IMG/VR virus record: IMGVR_UViG_3300028920_000175
Span: 1-35,362 of that record
DNA: 35,362 nt
From: a virus
Reading direction: 5' to 3' (one strand)
Shown: in pieces, positions 7,890-14,773 of the stretch
Numbering within the stretch: the first letter of the stretch is position 1
How the letters are laid out: every line of letters begins with the position of its first letter
The notes under the pieces: generated by a model
What the model was told of the DNA's origin: nothing
Databases searched by the model: none
The model's input: the letters and a program-made list of their open reading frames with translations, nothing else
Made by a program: the position numbers and the translations under genes

Positions 7890-9833
7890 CTATATTAAAT
7901 CAGGTTCATTTTCTCTTTGTTTCTTTTTACCTTTAAAAGCAACTCTAATAGCAATATCTAACGCATCAAATAAATCTTTGTAACGACCATCGGGCATTTG
8001 CAAAAGGTGTTCTTGTAATTCGTGCATACCTTCAAGTAAAAATACTTGGCCTCTTTCAAAATATGCTGATAATTTCCACGCCCTCATTGTTTTATCTGTT
8101 TCTGTAAAAACTGGTACGGCCCTTACTTTTGATAACTCTTTATCTGCTTTCATATCTTGTAATATTGCTTCTTGATATCCATTGGCCTCAATGCCAACCC
8201 TAATAGGGTCGTATTTTAAATGTTTTTCATCTATAACTTTTTTTTGATCTGTATAATGAGTTATCCTATTATAATAGTTTAACACAAAAATATTAAATGT
8301 CTTTGGGTCTACACCTATAGTTACATGAGCGAATTTATCGGCATTTTCTTTTTGCTTTATTGCTAAATCTACACCTTGAAATATCATTAACTCTTTTAAT
8401 TTTAAATTTTCAATCCTTGCCCAATTAAACCAGTCAACTTTAAATATTTTACCTTTCATTGCCCTAACATCATTCATATATTGACTGTTAAAAATAATAG
8501 TACCTTGATCTTTTTTCTTTTTTAACAAAAATTTAACACTAAACTTTGAAGGCCAAAAGGAAATTAATTTTTGATGTTCTTTTAATTTTTCAGCGTTTTG
8601 TAAATTCTTTTTCTTAATTAGTGCTTTTATTCTTATATAATATCGTTTTAATACTTTTCCTTTACTATTTTTTTTAGTAAATACCGATTCAATTAAAGAA
8701 CCATATAAATCAGTAGGATGGTATCTTGTACCTATTATGTTCATTTCTCCATCTGGTTCTAAAGTTGGGTCAAGTATCTTATAAAACCATGTATATAATT
8801 TTAATCTTTGTACCTCTGTTTTACTATTTTCTTCATCAACTAAATCATCTGCATAAATTTTATCAAAATGTTTTGACGCTAAGGCCCCTGTATATCCTAC
8901 CGTTGTTACTGTTTCTTCTTTATGGGCCGCTGTCCTTGTATTAATAACAATGGCCCCATCATTCCAAATACGGCCAACTAAATCACCAAATATCTGTACA
9001 AATTTTTTACTTTGAATTTTTTGTTTTATTTCTGATAAAAACGCTATAGCATTGGCATCTGTTTTTGATGCAATTAAAATTCTAATATTTGGATTCTGTA
9101 ATATATCCAATATTATTTTTGAAATAGTTAATACGGTTGAATTATGAGTATAAATATTCTGGGCCACAAAATTATGATTTTTTAATGTTTGTAAATCATA
9201 AGTTTCTTTTATCCCTTTATACTCAATTGACTCTATTGAATCCCAAAAAACATCTGAACCCATTTTTAAATTTCTAGGTACTGCAATTTTTTCACCTATT
9301 TCAAAATCAGAAAGTTTTTTCCATTCATTAAAAGACCTATATCTATGGTCTAATGTTGATGTTATTTCACGACCACTTTTTAATTTTAATGTATAAACTT
9401 TTTTTCTACCTGATTTAACCTTAGCAACAACTTTATCAACATCCTGTTTTAAAGTTTTATCATTAAGAGATAATATTTTATCTCCTACTTTAATATCTTT
9501 TATTTTTTTTATATCACCATTTGATAAACTAATCTTGACTGATTCACATAAGCATTTACCGCTACCCCTTGGTGCTAAAAGTAAATGCCATTTTTGATTT
9601 TCTAATTTTCTATATGAATATGTATTATGATAAAACATCAATAAATGAAAATCCATAACATCTGTATAACCTAAAACTTCACGCATTAATAAATCAATTC
9701 TATTATGATTTATTATTTGATCTTTTAAAAATGCGTTTCTTTTTAATTCAGTTAGTTTAATGTTATCAATTGCCTTTTGACGCTCTTTAATTTTTTTTAA
9801 ATGTTTTGGATTCTGTATAAAATCTAGGCCCAT
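7890..9833 (-). CDS. terL: Terminase large subunit, intein-interrupted
   Basis: 647-residue precursor. Extein: residues 1-93 and 232-647. The ATPase Walker A is LAPRGSGK joined to STVLTISK after splicing. Walker B is the region KIYADDLVDEEN, followed by GTRYHPTDLYG (coupling motif). The C-terminal RNase H-like nuclease domain shows FQGVDLAI (first Asp), VGIEANGYQEAI and DLFDALDIAI (last Asp). The protein powers DNA packaging and cuts the concatemer. The mature size, about 509 residues, is typical. Three nucleotides separate it from the small-subunit stop codon, and AGGA lies upstream of the ATG. The intein disrupts the ATP-binding loop, so the enzyme is dead unless splicing works. Confidence 0.93.
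   Translation of the reverse strand: MGLDFIQNPKHLKKIKERQKAIDNIKLTELKRNAFLKDQIINHNRIDLLMREVLGYTDVMDFHLLMFYHNTYSYRKLENQKWHLLLAPRGSGKCLCESVKISLSNGDIKKIKDIKVGDKILSLNDKTLKQDVDKVVAKVKSGRKKVYTLKLKSGREITSTLDHRYRSFNEWKKLSDFEIGEKIAVPRNLKMGSDVFWDSIESIEYKGIKETYDLQTLKNHNFVAQNIYTHNSTVLTISKIILDILQNPNIRILIASKTDANAIAFLSEIKQKIQSKKFVQIFGDLVGRIWNDGAIVINTRTAAHKEETVTTVGYTGALASKHFDKIYADDLVDEENSKTEVQRLKLYTWFYKILDPTLEPDGEMNIIGTRYHPTDLYGSLIESVFTKKNSKGKVLKRYYIRIKALIKKKNLQNAEKLKEHQKLISFWPSKFSVKFLLKKKKDQGTIIFNSQYMNDVRAMKGKIFKVDWFNWARIENLKLKELMIFQGVDLAIKQKENADKFAHVTIGVDPKTFNIFVLNYYNRITHYTDQKKVIDEKHLKYDPIRVGIEANGYQEAILQDMKADKELSKVRAVPVFTETDKTMRAWKLSAYFERGQVFLLEGMHELQEHLLQMPDGRYKDLFDALDIAIRVAFKGKKKQRENEPDLI
9141..9554 (-). 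other. Mini-intein in the TerL P-loop
   Basis: 138-residue in-frame insertion (residues 94-231) placed between the Walker A Lys and the following Ser. Block A starts at Cys1 (CLCESVKISLSNGD) with IKVGDKILSL; block B has ITSTLDHRY (TxxH = TLDH); block F reads YDLQTLKNHNFVAQN and ends THN before Ser+1. All splicing residues are present, including the penultimate His. There is no room for a homing endonuclease, so it is a natural mini-intein that cannot home by itself. Loss of function would block packaging ATPase activity, so removal must be precise. Confidence 0.93.
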
Positions 9834-9835
9834 TG

Positions 9836-10486
9836 TTAATTCCTAAATTTTAATTTAAGTTTTTTCTTAGTAACTTTTTTCTTAACTGGTTTTTCCACTT
9901 CCTTTATATCAACTGGAAAAAACTTTTGTAACTTTTCGGTATCCTCATCTAATGTTTCCAGTAATTCGGGCCGCATTTCAATGATGTTACCTTTGGCCAT
10001 TTGATTAAGTTTTTTCATTTCTTTTTCTAATTCTTGTTTAATCTCTTCGGTTGTATAACTAGCAAAAGACATTTCACCTTGTATTTTTATTTCATTAACT
10101 TTTCTTTCAATAAAACCAAAATCTTGACCTAGTTTAATAACATCCTTATAGATTGTATTTTTTTCTTTTACGGCCGCAACTAAGGCCGTCCACTGGCCAC
10201 GGTTAGAAAACTTTACTTTAAGTTTATCCAACTCTTTAATCATTTGACGGGCCTTTTCTGTATAATCTGTATAGACCGAAACGGAATCTAAATGTTGGAA
10301 TTTTTCTTGATCTAAATCATAAATGCGTTGACGATAATATTTTAAAACGTGTGGTTGTAGGCCTAGTTCTTCCAATATTTCTAAATCAGAATAACACTTA
10401 CCTATCAATTTTCTAACTTGGCCCTCTAATTTTCTTTGTTCAATGGCCGTTAGACTATTACTTTTTTTCTTTTTTTTATCGGTCAT
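9836..10486 (-). CDS. terS: Terminase small subunit (putative)
   Basis: 216 residues, immediately upstream of the large terminase. The N-terminal part is Lys-rich, followed by a likely helix-turn-helix (QVRKLIGKCYSDLEILEELG, then HVLKYYRQRIYDLD), consistent with DNA recognition at the packaging site. The middle is a long helix with RGQWTALVAAVKEKNTIYKD, typical of the oligomerisation/linker part of small terminases, and the C-terminus is a Lys-rich tail. The position is the strongest evidence. The start has two AAGG motifs within 15 nt upstream. Confidence 0.75.
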   Translation of the reverse strand: MTDKKKKKSNSLTAIEQRKLEGQVRKLIGKCYSDLEILEELGLQPHVLKYYRQRIYDLDQEKFQHLDSVSVYTDYTEKARQMIKELDKLKVKFSNRGQWTALVAAVKEKNTIYKDVIKLGQDFGFIERKVNEIKIQGEMSFASYTTEEIKQELEKEMKKLNQMAKGNIIEMRPELLETLDEDTEKLQKFFPVDIKEVEKPVKKKVTKKKLKLKFRN

Positions 10487-10506
10487 CCTTAACCCTTAAA
10501 AAAAAC

Positions 10507-10842
10507 TTATTTCTTTACAAAACCCGAACCATTACACTTTTTACAAGGTTTTCTTTCCCATAAAACCGATTCCAGTATTTGCCTGATTTTATCACCTAAA
10601 TTAATGCCCCGATCTTTTAATCTTTGCAATTCTTCAATGTCACGATAGTTAATATTAATATTATCACTTTTATCTAAGATTAAAATATTATCGTCTATTG
10701 TATAACCATCGCCTTTACAAGCATCACAAATTTTATGGTGTTTGAAAAACTCTTTTAAAATCTTTGTGTACTCTGTATAAGTTTCTAATTTGCCATTTTT
10801 CGGTACTGGAACCCCTCTAATCGCTAAATATTTTGTACCCAT
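10507..10842 (-). CDS. Small protein with two DnaJ-type CxxCxGxG zinc motifs
   Basis: 111 residues, first gene of the head operon. Two cysteine motifs of the DnaJ central-domain type are present: CDACKGDGYT near residue 40 and CKKCNGSGFV at the C-terminus. Together they can form one four-Cys zinc site. There is no J domain and no peptide-binding domain, so it is not a co-chaperone of standard build. Position before the small terminase suggests a packaging- or regulation-linked role, but this is inference. Start chosen at ATG 10842 with a strong AGGAGG eight to nine nt upstream. Confidence 0.7.
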   Translation of the reverse strand: MGTKYLAIRGVPVPKNGKLETYTEYTKILKEFFKHHKICDACKGDGYTIDDNILILDKSDNININYRDIEELQRLKDRGINLGDKIRQILESVLWERKPCKKCNGSGFVKK

Positions 10843-10921
10843 ATATATATCCTCCTATCTAAAGTAATATTTCTATTAAAAGAGAGATATATATATTTAA
10901 ATTCCTTTTAAATCTTTCCAT

Positions 10922-10938
10922 AGTATACAATGTAATAA
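10922..10938. promoter_or_regulatory. Degenerate copy of the 17-bp palindrome
   Basis: AGTATACAATGTAATAA matches the regulon palindrome variant ATATTACAATGTAATAT well in the right half and poorly in the left. It lies 80 bp upstream of the head operon's first gene. A promoter here is not clear: a TTGACT box is present at 10953-10958 (minus) but its -10 partner is poor. Confidence 0.35.
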
Positions 10939-10948
10939 CACACTATAT

Positions 10949-10984
10949 ATAAAGTCAACAATAATAAATCATACTTGACTTTAT
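10949..10984. repeat. 10-bp inverted repeat with TTGACT at both ends
   Basis: ATAAAGTCAA (10949-10958) and TTGACTTTAT (10975-10984) are perfect reverse complements separated by 16 bp. It sits between the recombinase 3' end and the head operon. Each arm contains a consensus-like -35 hexamer (TTGACT) facing outwards, so it could be an operator or paired promoter elements; it is too AT-rich and lacks a T tract for a good terminator. Confidence 0.45.
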
Positions 10985-11007
10985 CACTCTCTTTATTATT
11001 TTTTTAA

Positions 11008-11547
11008 CTAACTAGCATTTTTTACATTCCATAATTTTTTTAATTCCTTTTTTAACTCTTTGTTACTTTCTACATAATTCATATAGATCATTGTATTATC
11101 TATAGATTTATGGCCTAGTATCGTTTTAACCGCATGTATATCTTTTGAGGCCTTATAAAGTCTAACCCCTAATGTATGTCTTAAACAATGAAAACCAAGG
11201 TCACTATTTGGCCTGTATGAATCCCAAATTCGCCTTACTTGCCTTGTTGTTACTGGAAATAGGCAATCATCATTTGATAAGTTTTTCATGTACTTTAAAA
11301 GGGTATTATAAAAATCATCGGGAATTGGTATTGATCTATCATTTGAATTCTTTATTCCTTTTACAATTACCACTTTATTTTTAATATCTTTTTTTCTCAA
11401 ATTTAAAATTTCTTGGCATCTCGCCCCTGTAAAAATGGCCATGAAAATCAAGATTGAATCCCTTGATTCTTTATTTTTATTTAGAGTTTTAACCAAAGTT
11501 TCCAACTCATTATCATTTAAAAATTTATCTTGAGTTAAATTTTTCAT
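11008..11547 (-). CDS. Minimal tyrosine recombinase
   Basis: 179 residues. The catalytic domain is complete: first Arg in FTGARCQEIL, the beta-hairpin Lys region VVIVKGIKNSNDRSIPIP, HCLRHT (HxxR), LGHKSIDNT (second His) and the nucleophile Tyr in MIYMNY. The N-terminal SAM-like core-binding domain of standard Xer/integrase proteins (about 100 residues) is almost absent, with only about 12 residues before the catalytic fold. It is likely a phage-type XerC/D-like recombinase for integration, dimer resolution or gene inversion. No attP core could be recognised nearby. It is under a promoter with the shared operator at 11583-11599. Start ATG 11547 follows a run of G (AGGGGGGCCAGG). Confidence 0.85.
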   Translation of the reverse strand: MKNLTQDKFLNDNELETLVKTLNKNKESRDSILIFMAIFTGARCQEILNLRKKDIKNKVVIVKGIKNSNDRSIPIPDDFYNTLLKYMKNLSNDDCLFPVTTRQVRRIWDSYRPNSDLGFHCLRHTLGVRLYKASKDIHAVKTILGHKSIDNTMIYMNYVESNKELKKELKKLWNVKNAS

Positions 11548-11579
11548 CCTGGCCCCCCTGTTTTTTTCTTTCTATAATC

Positions 11580-11607
11580 ATAATATCACATTGTGATATA
11601 ATTACAA
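11580..11607 (-). promoter_or_regulatory. Recombinase promoter with 17-bp operator in the spacer
   Basis: Minus strand: -35 TTGTAA (11602-11607), 16-bp spacer, -10 TATTAT (11580-11585). The perfect palindrome ATATCACA-T-TGTGATAT occupies 11583-11599, filling the spacer and overlapping the -10. Such a placement fits repression. The same palindrome recurs exactly at 12060 and 15817 in the same promoter geometry. Confidence 0.72.
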
Positions 11608-11633
11608 GAAAAAATAACGCTTTTTGTTAAAAA

Positions 11634-11663
11634 ATATTACAATGTAATATCAGTAACTTAGGG
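11634..11663 (-). promoter_or_regulatory. Second operator variant plus conserved upstream box
   Basis: A second perfect 17-bp palindrome, ATATTACA-A-TGTAATAT (11634-11650), lies 51 bp upstream of the recombinase operator and differs from it mainly by C to T in each arm. It is followed at 11651-11663 by CAGTAACTTAGGG, a relative of the CAGGCACTTAGG box found 50-60 bp upstream of the other two operators. The two-site arrangement would allow cooperative or looped binding. Confidence 0.5.
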
Positions 11664-11687
11664 ATTAAGGGCCATAAGGCCCTATAT

Positions 11688-12026
11688 TTAAAATAATCTT
11701 GTATACATGCCAGTAAATTCAGTGAATAATTCTTGTAACTGGTCAAAATAAATACCCTCATGCTTTTTCAACTCTTTTAATTCCATTTTTGCGTATCTGA
11801 AAAAAGTCATGTCATAAGTATCATCTGGCCTTAACTCTATACAAATTTTGTTTGCTTTGCTTGAATTCCTACCAATTCTAAATTCCAAGGCCCCACAATT
11901 TTTACGGCCGCTTGAAAAAACTAAATCTTTTGCCCCTGTCATGACAATAAACTTATTGCCCCCAAGTTGTTGTAATATCGTACTTGCAACTTCTTTATTT
12001 CTTTGTGTTTTTTCTTTTGAATCCAT
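11688..12026 (-). CDS. Conserved small phage/mobile-element protein
   Basis: 112 residues. The pattern TILQQLGGNKFIVMTGAKDL, then a DDTYDMTFFR segment, EGIYFDQLQELFTEFTGMYT, matches a widespread small protein of phages and mobile elements whose function is unknown; I recognise the family pattern but no name. No signal peptide or membrane segment. It has its own promoter with the shared operator (12057-12085) and is divergent from the secreted leucine-rich-repeat gene. The ribosome site is an unusual run of seven G followed by CCTT just before ATG. Confidence 0.7.
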   Translation of the reverse strand: MDSKEKTQRNKEVASTILQQLGGNKFIVMTGAKDLVFSSGRKNCGALEFRIGRNSSKANKICIELRPDDTYDMTFFRYAKMELKELKKHEGIYFDQLQELFTEFTGMYTRLF

Positions 12027-12056
12027 AAGGCCCCCCCTGTTTTTGTTTCTATAAAT

Positions 12057-12085
12057 ATAATATCACATTGTGATATAATAGCCAA
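12057..12085 (-). promoter_or_regulatory. Promoter with 17-bp operator in the spacer
   Basis: Minus strand: -35 TTGGCT (12080-12085), 17-bp spacer, -10 TATTAT (12057-12062). The exact palindrome ATATCACA-T-TGTGATAT is at 12060-12076. It drives the 11688-12026 gene. The sequence between -10 and start (TATAGAAA... then G run) also resembles that of the recombinase promoter, so the whole leader appears to be a duplicated module. Confidence 0.72.
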
Positions 12086-12136
12086 CACTATGCACAAAAA
12101 AAATAAGATAATATCGCATTTTTTTTTATATACCGA

Positions 12137-12153
12137 TTTTCAGGCACTTAGGG
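12137..12153 (-). promoter_or_regulatory. Conserved upstream box CAGGCACTTAGG
   Basis: TTTTCAGGCACTTAGGG lies 60 bp upstream of the operator at 12060. The core TTCAGGCACTTAGG recurs exactly at 15888-15901, 54 bp upstream of another copy of the operator. Constant distance and identity in otherwise unrelated AT-rich DNA suggest a binding site or promoter accessory element. Confidence 0.5.
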
Positions 12154-12158
12154 CATAA

Positions 12159-12187
12159 TTAACAATACAATATCATTGTGCTATAAA
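12159..12187 (+). promoter_or_regulatory. Plus-strand promoter of the LRR gene
   Basis: -35 TTAACA (12159-12164), 17-bp spacer, -10 TATAAA (12182-12187). The spacer contains ATATCATTGTGC, a shortened and degraded form of the operator found in the three minus promoters, again in the spacer position. This suggests that the secreted protein may be controlled by the same regulator, more loosely. Confidence 0.55.
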
Positions 12188-12207
12188 TAAATATCATGGA
12201 GGTTATT

Positions 12208-12966
12208 ATGAAAATTTTTATTCTTTTATTCCTTTTTATTTTTGTAAATTTTAGTGTAACAAAAGAGATTAATTTTTTAGACGTTTGCAAAAATAATAAT
12301 GATTACTCAACTGGAACCCAACACACTATTAAAGTTATACTTGAAAAGTATAATACTAATAATTGTGAAACTGCATATAATATTATAAAGAAAAATAAAT
12401 CTTTAACCTTAATGGACACTGTTACAAATTTTTATGCAATTTCCAAATTAGATTTTTTGACTCATTTAACATTAATGGCCAGTAAAACCCCTGATAAAAA
12501 AATTAGTATTAGATATCTAACCAAACTAAAAAATCTTAAATTTTTAAATATCTCTTTTTATGTTTTTGCTAATTACAAAGAGTTTAAAGAATTAGCACCA
12601 CTTGAACAATTAGTCTTATTAAGTCCTGATTTAAATTATGGCCAAAACGCTTTATATGATGATTTAGATATTAATAAAATTGTTATATACAAAAACATGA
12701 GACATATAAAATATCTAACTGTATCAGGTTATAATATAACCCACGTTGATAAAATAAAATATCTAACCAACCTTTATCAATTATTTATTGCAGATAATAA
12801 CATACAAGATTTAACTGGAATTAAAGACCTTAAAAATTTACACCAACTTGATTTAAAAAATAACCCCCTTAAAGATTACTTTGAAAAAATAAACTATAAG
12901 GGGAGCTATTTAATGCTGCAAAGGGAAGATGTCACGACCTTAAAATATTTAATTAATATGCAATAA
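12208..12966 (+). CDS. Secreted leucine-rich-repeat protein (moron)
   Basis: 252 residues, the only plus-strand gene in the window. The N-terminus (KIFILLFLFIFVNFSVT) is a signal peptide. From about residue 95 there are leucine-rich repeats of about 22 residues: LTKLKNLKFLNIS, MRHIKYLTVSGYNITHVDKI, LTNLYQLFIADNNIQDLTGI, LKNLHQLDLKNNPL, an internalin-like pattern. LRR proteins of this kind act in protein-protein contacts outside the cytoplasm. Isolated orientation, its own promoter and export signal mark it as a moron gene that may alter the host envelope or its interactions. I place the start at 12208, not the in-frame ATG at 12196, because GGAGG (12198-12202) lies 5 nt before it. Confidence 0.82.
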   Translation: MKIFILLFLFIFVNFSVTKEINFLDVCKNNNDYSTGTQHTIKVILEKYNTNNCETAYNIIKKNKSLTLMDTVTNFYAISKLDFLTHLTLMASKTPDKKISIRYLTKLKNLKFLNISFYVFANYKEFKELAPLEQLVLLSPDLNYGQNALYDDLDINKIVIYKNMRHIKYLTVSGYNITHVDKIKYLTNLYQLFIADNNIQDLTGIKDLKNLHQLDLKNNPLKDYFEKINYKGSYLMLQREDVTTLKYLINMQ

Positions 12967-13002
12967 GTCCAACATTAAAAAAACGTGGAATATCGAATTT
13001 TA

Positions 13003-13030
13003 AAAAGATATAATTTTATTTATATCTTTT
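13003..13030. terminator. Weak AT-rich inverted repeat between convergent genes
   Basis: AAAAGATATA (13003-13012) and TATATCTTTT (13021-13030) form a 10-bp stem with an 8-nt loop just after the convergent LRR gene; its right arm overlaps the 3' end of the ribbon-helix-helix gene. A T-rich run follows on the plus strand. The stem has only one G-C pair per arm, so termination would be weak. Confidence 0.3.
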
Positions 13031-13189
13031 CAACTCTTTTTTTTCGTAAAGATTAACTATATACTTTAACGCTTTTGTTAATAAATCTTTTGTTTTAATA
13101 TTTTTACGAATTGCTATTGATCTAAAACGATTGTATAAATCCAACTCTATATCAAAACCCCTCCTTACATATTTTTTATCTTTGTTCAT
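13016..13189 (-). CDS. Ribbon-helix-helix DNA-binding protein
   Basis: 57 residues. It begins MNKDKKYVRRGFDIELDLYN, with a short beta-strand (RRGFDIE) followed by two helices (LDLYNRFRSIAIRKN and TKDLLTKALKYIVNLY), the Arc/MetJ ribbon-helix-helix plan. Such proteins bind DNA as dimers at palindromic or repeated operators. ATG overlaps the TGA of the preceding gene as ATGA, so it is coupled to it. It is a candidate for the regulator of the palindromic promoters nearby, or a plasmid-copy/antitoxin-like factor. Confidence 0.7.
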   Translation of the reverse strand: MNKDKKYVRRGFDIELDLYNRFRSIAIRKNIKTKDLLTKALKYIVNLYEKKELKRYK

Positions 13190-13434
13190 ATATTTTTTAA
13201 CTTCCTTTTAAAAAAATATTTTAATACTCTTTTGTTATATTCTATTTCTTTATTTAAATATTTTGCGTAAAAACAACTATTAGTTTTTCTACAAACTTTC
13301 AATGGTTTTTTAAAAATTATATTCGGTAATGGGTCTAGTACATCACCAACATTAATATCATTTAATGTTAATGCCCTTCTTACTCTCTTACAGCTTTTTT
13401 TATTTCTTCTAACATTTCTAATATCACATTCCAT
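13186..13434 (-). CDS. Small basic protein, unknown
   Basis: 82 residues, strongly basic at both ends (RRNKKSCKRVRRA; YFFKRKLKN) with a central NDINVGDVLDPLPN segment that looks like a beta-hairpin entrance. Four Cys are present but not in a clear zinc pattern. The 5' part overlaps the preceding 50-residue frame by 55 nt, so either the overlap is real or one start is wrong. No family recognised. Confidence 0.5.
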   Translation of the reverse strand: MECDIRNVRRNKKSCKRVRRALTLNDINVGDVLDPLPNIIFKKPLKVCRKTNSCFYAKYLNKEIEYNKRVLKYFFKRKLKNI

Positions 13435-13532
13435 TTTTTTAATCCAAACGACACTAAAGGATATTCAGAATCTAAATTTTCAAATACTCCAATAACTGTA
13501 TGGCCCCTATAAGCATACCTTTTAACAATCAT
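13380..13532 (-). CDS. Small ORF, 50 residues
   Basis: Begins MIVKRYAYRGHTVIGVFENL and ends with a Lys/Glu-rich helix (MLEEIKKAVRE). The ATG overlaps the previous stop as ATGA, a common coupled arrangement in this region. The pattern is beta-hairpin then helix. Function unknown. Confidence 0.5.
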   Translation of the reverse strand: MIVKRYAYRGHTVIGVFENLDSEYPLVSFGLKKWNVILEMLEEIKKAVRE

Positions 13533-13759
13533 GAAACATACTCCATTGATTCTTTACCATGCTTTAACATAGTTATCATATAAAACATTTCCAAAAAATC
13601 TTTTTCTATTTTATTTTTAAACCATCGCTTTAATCTTAAATGATATAACCAGTCCACATCATTTTTATCATAAAGTCTTTCAATTCCAATAAAATAGAAA
13701 CTATCATAAGACAAACAAATTCCGTCAAAAGACCATTGACCTATTACAATTTCTTTAAT
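13529..13759 (-). CDS. Small protein, possible AUU start
   Basis: The frame has an ATG at 13714 with no ribosome site, but the open frame continues upstream for 15 codons to ATT at 13757-13759. A perfect AAGGAGG (13766-13772) lies 6 nt before that ATT and serves no other start. The extension (KEIVIGQWSFDGICLSYDS) reads as a natural beta-rich N-terminus. Product 76 residues from ATT or 61 from ATG. The rest (IERLYDKNDVDWLYHLRLKR) is unrecognised. Confidence 0.5.
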   Translation of the reverse strand: MKEIVIGQWSFDGICLSYDSFYFIGIERLYDKNDVDWLYHLRLKRWFKNKIEKDFLEMFYMITMLKHGKESMEYVS

Positions 13760-13789
13760 ACTTAACCTCCTTGTTAAATAAAAAGTGAA

Positions 13790-14434
13790 TTAGGGCCACA
13801 TTGCATAATCAGGTTCATACATTTGACGTAATATACTAACAACTGGTATTGCATGTTTTTGTGACTTTCTTAATTTTGCAATATTGAATTCCCAAAAATC
13901 TTCAAGTGTAGTTTTTTTAGCATCACAACGTGACTTCCAATCAAAAAACATAATTATAATTTGATCTAATGGCATTTTCTTATTTCTCTTCGTCCAGTAT
14001 TCAGGATGATGCTTGTTATTTTTTATATGGTGTTGTATAGCATCACTTTTTAAATGTTTTTGATATTCTTTATCTAAACCATCTTTGGAGTTTCTTAAAC
14101 TATCTAAAGAATCTATAAATCCAAAATATTCTTTATCACCAAATTTTGACATATCGTGTATGATTGCCTGACTCAAAAGACGGCCAGTAAATTCTAAAAT
14201 ACTTTTTTGTAATCTTTGTATATGGTCTATTTGATCTAAATTATATTTTAAAACCTTGTCTTTTTCAATTGGTTCACTCTCATACATATCATAGGACTTT
14301 GAAGGGAAAATGATATGACCACCATTTTTTTTATAGTATGCTTCTTGTGTATGTGCATTAATTTCTACATTTAAAACTTTACCATTAAACTCTTTATCAT
14401 ACATGTTAAAATCATTTCGTATTTTAATTTTCAT
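13790..14434 (-). CDS. DUF5662-like protein (HD-like)
   Basis: 214 residues. The second half shows DQIDHIQRLQKSILEFTGRL, AIIHDMSKFG, a HHIKNNKHHPEYW block, and IIIMFFDWKSRCDA. This spacing of H...HD.SKF...HH...N.HHPE...DW matches the DUF5662 family of phage-associated proteins, whose His/Asp set resembles HD-domain phosphohydrolases. The N-terminal ~75 residues are an additional beta-rich part. Substrate unknown; a nucleotide-hydrolysing role is only inference from the HD-like residues. Confidence 0.7.
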   Translation of the reverse strand: MKIKIRNDFNMYDKEFNGKVLNVEINAHTQEAYYKKNGGHIIFPSKSYDMYESEPIEKDKVLKYNLDQIDHIQRLQKSILEFTGRLLSQAIIHDMSKFGDKEYFGFIDSLDSLRNSKDGLDKEYQKHLKSDAIQHHIKNNKHHPEYWTKRNKKMPLDQIIIMFFDWKSRCDAKKTTLEDFWEFNIAKLRKSQKHAIPVVSILRQMYEPDYAMWP

Positions 14435-14443
14435 TTATCACCT

Positions 14444-14773
14444 TTACAAACACTGGTACTTTCCAATAATTAATAATAAAAAATTTATAATGACAGCTAT
14501 TATAAATATATGCCAATTACCCTCTGTAACTGGATTATTTATTACAATATGTACAGAAACCATTAATATATAAATTCTAATAACATTTACTAAATCACTT
14601 ATTCTTTTTTCTACTGGTAAATTGAAAGTTATTTGCTGAACAAAGAAAACACAAAAAATAAAAATTGGAATGTCAAAGTTATTATTGGAATTAGAAAATA
14701 ATTTGATGCTGATAAAAAGACTTATAACGGAAATTAATCTAAAAAAATTTGCTATTGTTAAATATTTTTTCAT
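14444..14773 (-). CDS. Small integral membrane protein
   Basis: 109 residues with three or four hydrophobic segments (IANFFRLISVISLFISI; FIFCVFFVQQITF; YILMVSVHIVI; IFIIAVIINFLLLIIG). No charged catalytic motif is seen. It ends about 10 nt before the DUF5662-like gene and probably shares its transcript. It could be a holin-like or superinfection-immunity protein; nothing in the sequence decides. Confidence 0.55.
   Translation of the reverse strand: MKKYLTIANFFRLISVISLFISIKLFSNSNNNFDIPIFIFCVFFVQQITFNLPVEKRISDLVNVIRIYILMVSVHIVINNPVTEGNWHIFIIAVIINFLLLIIGKYQCL

Noticed and set aside
12196-12207. Upstream ATG as start of the LRR gene
   Set aside because: Its own codons contain the Shine-Dalgarno GGAGG that serves the ATG at 12208, and it has no ribosome site.
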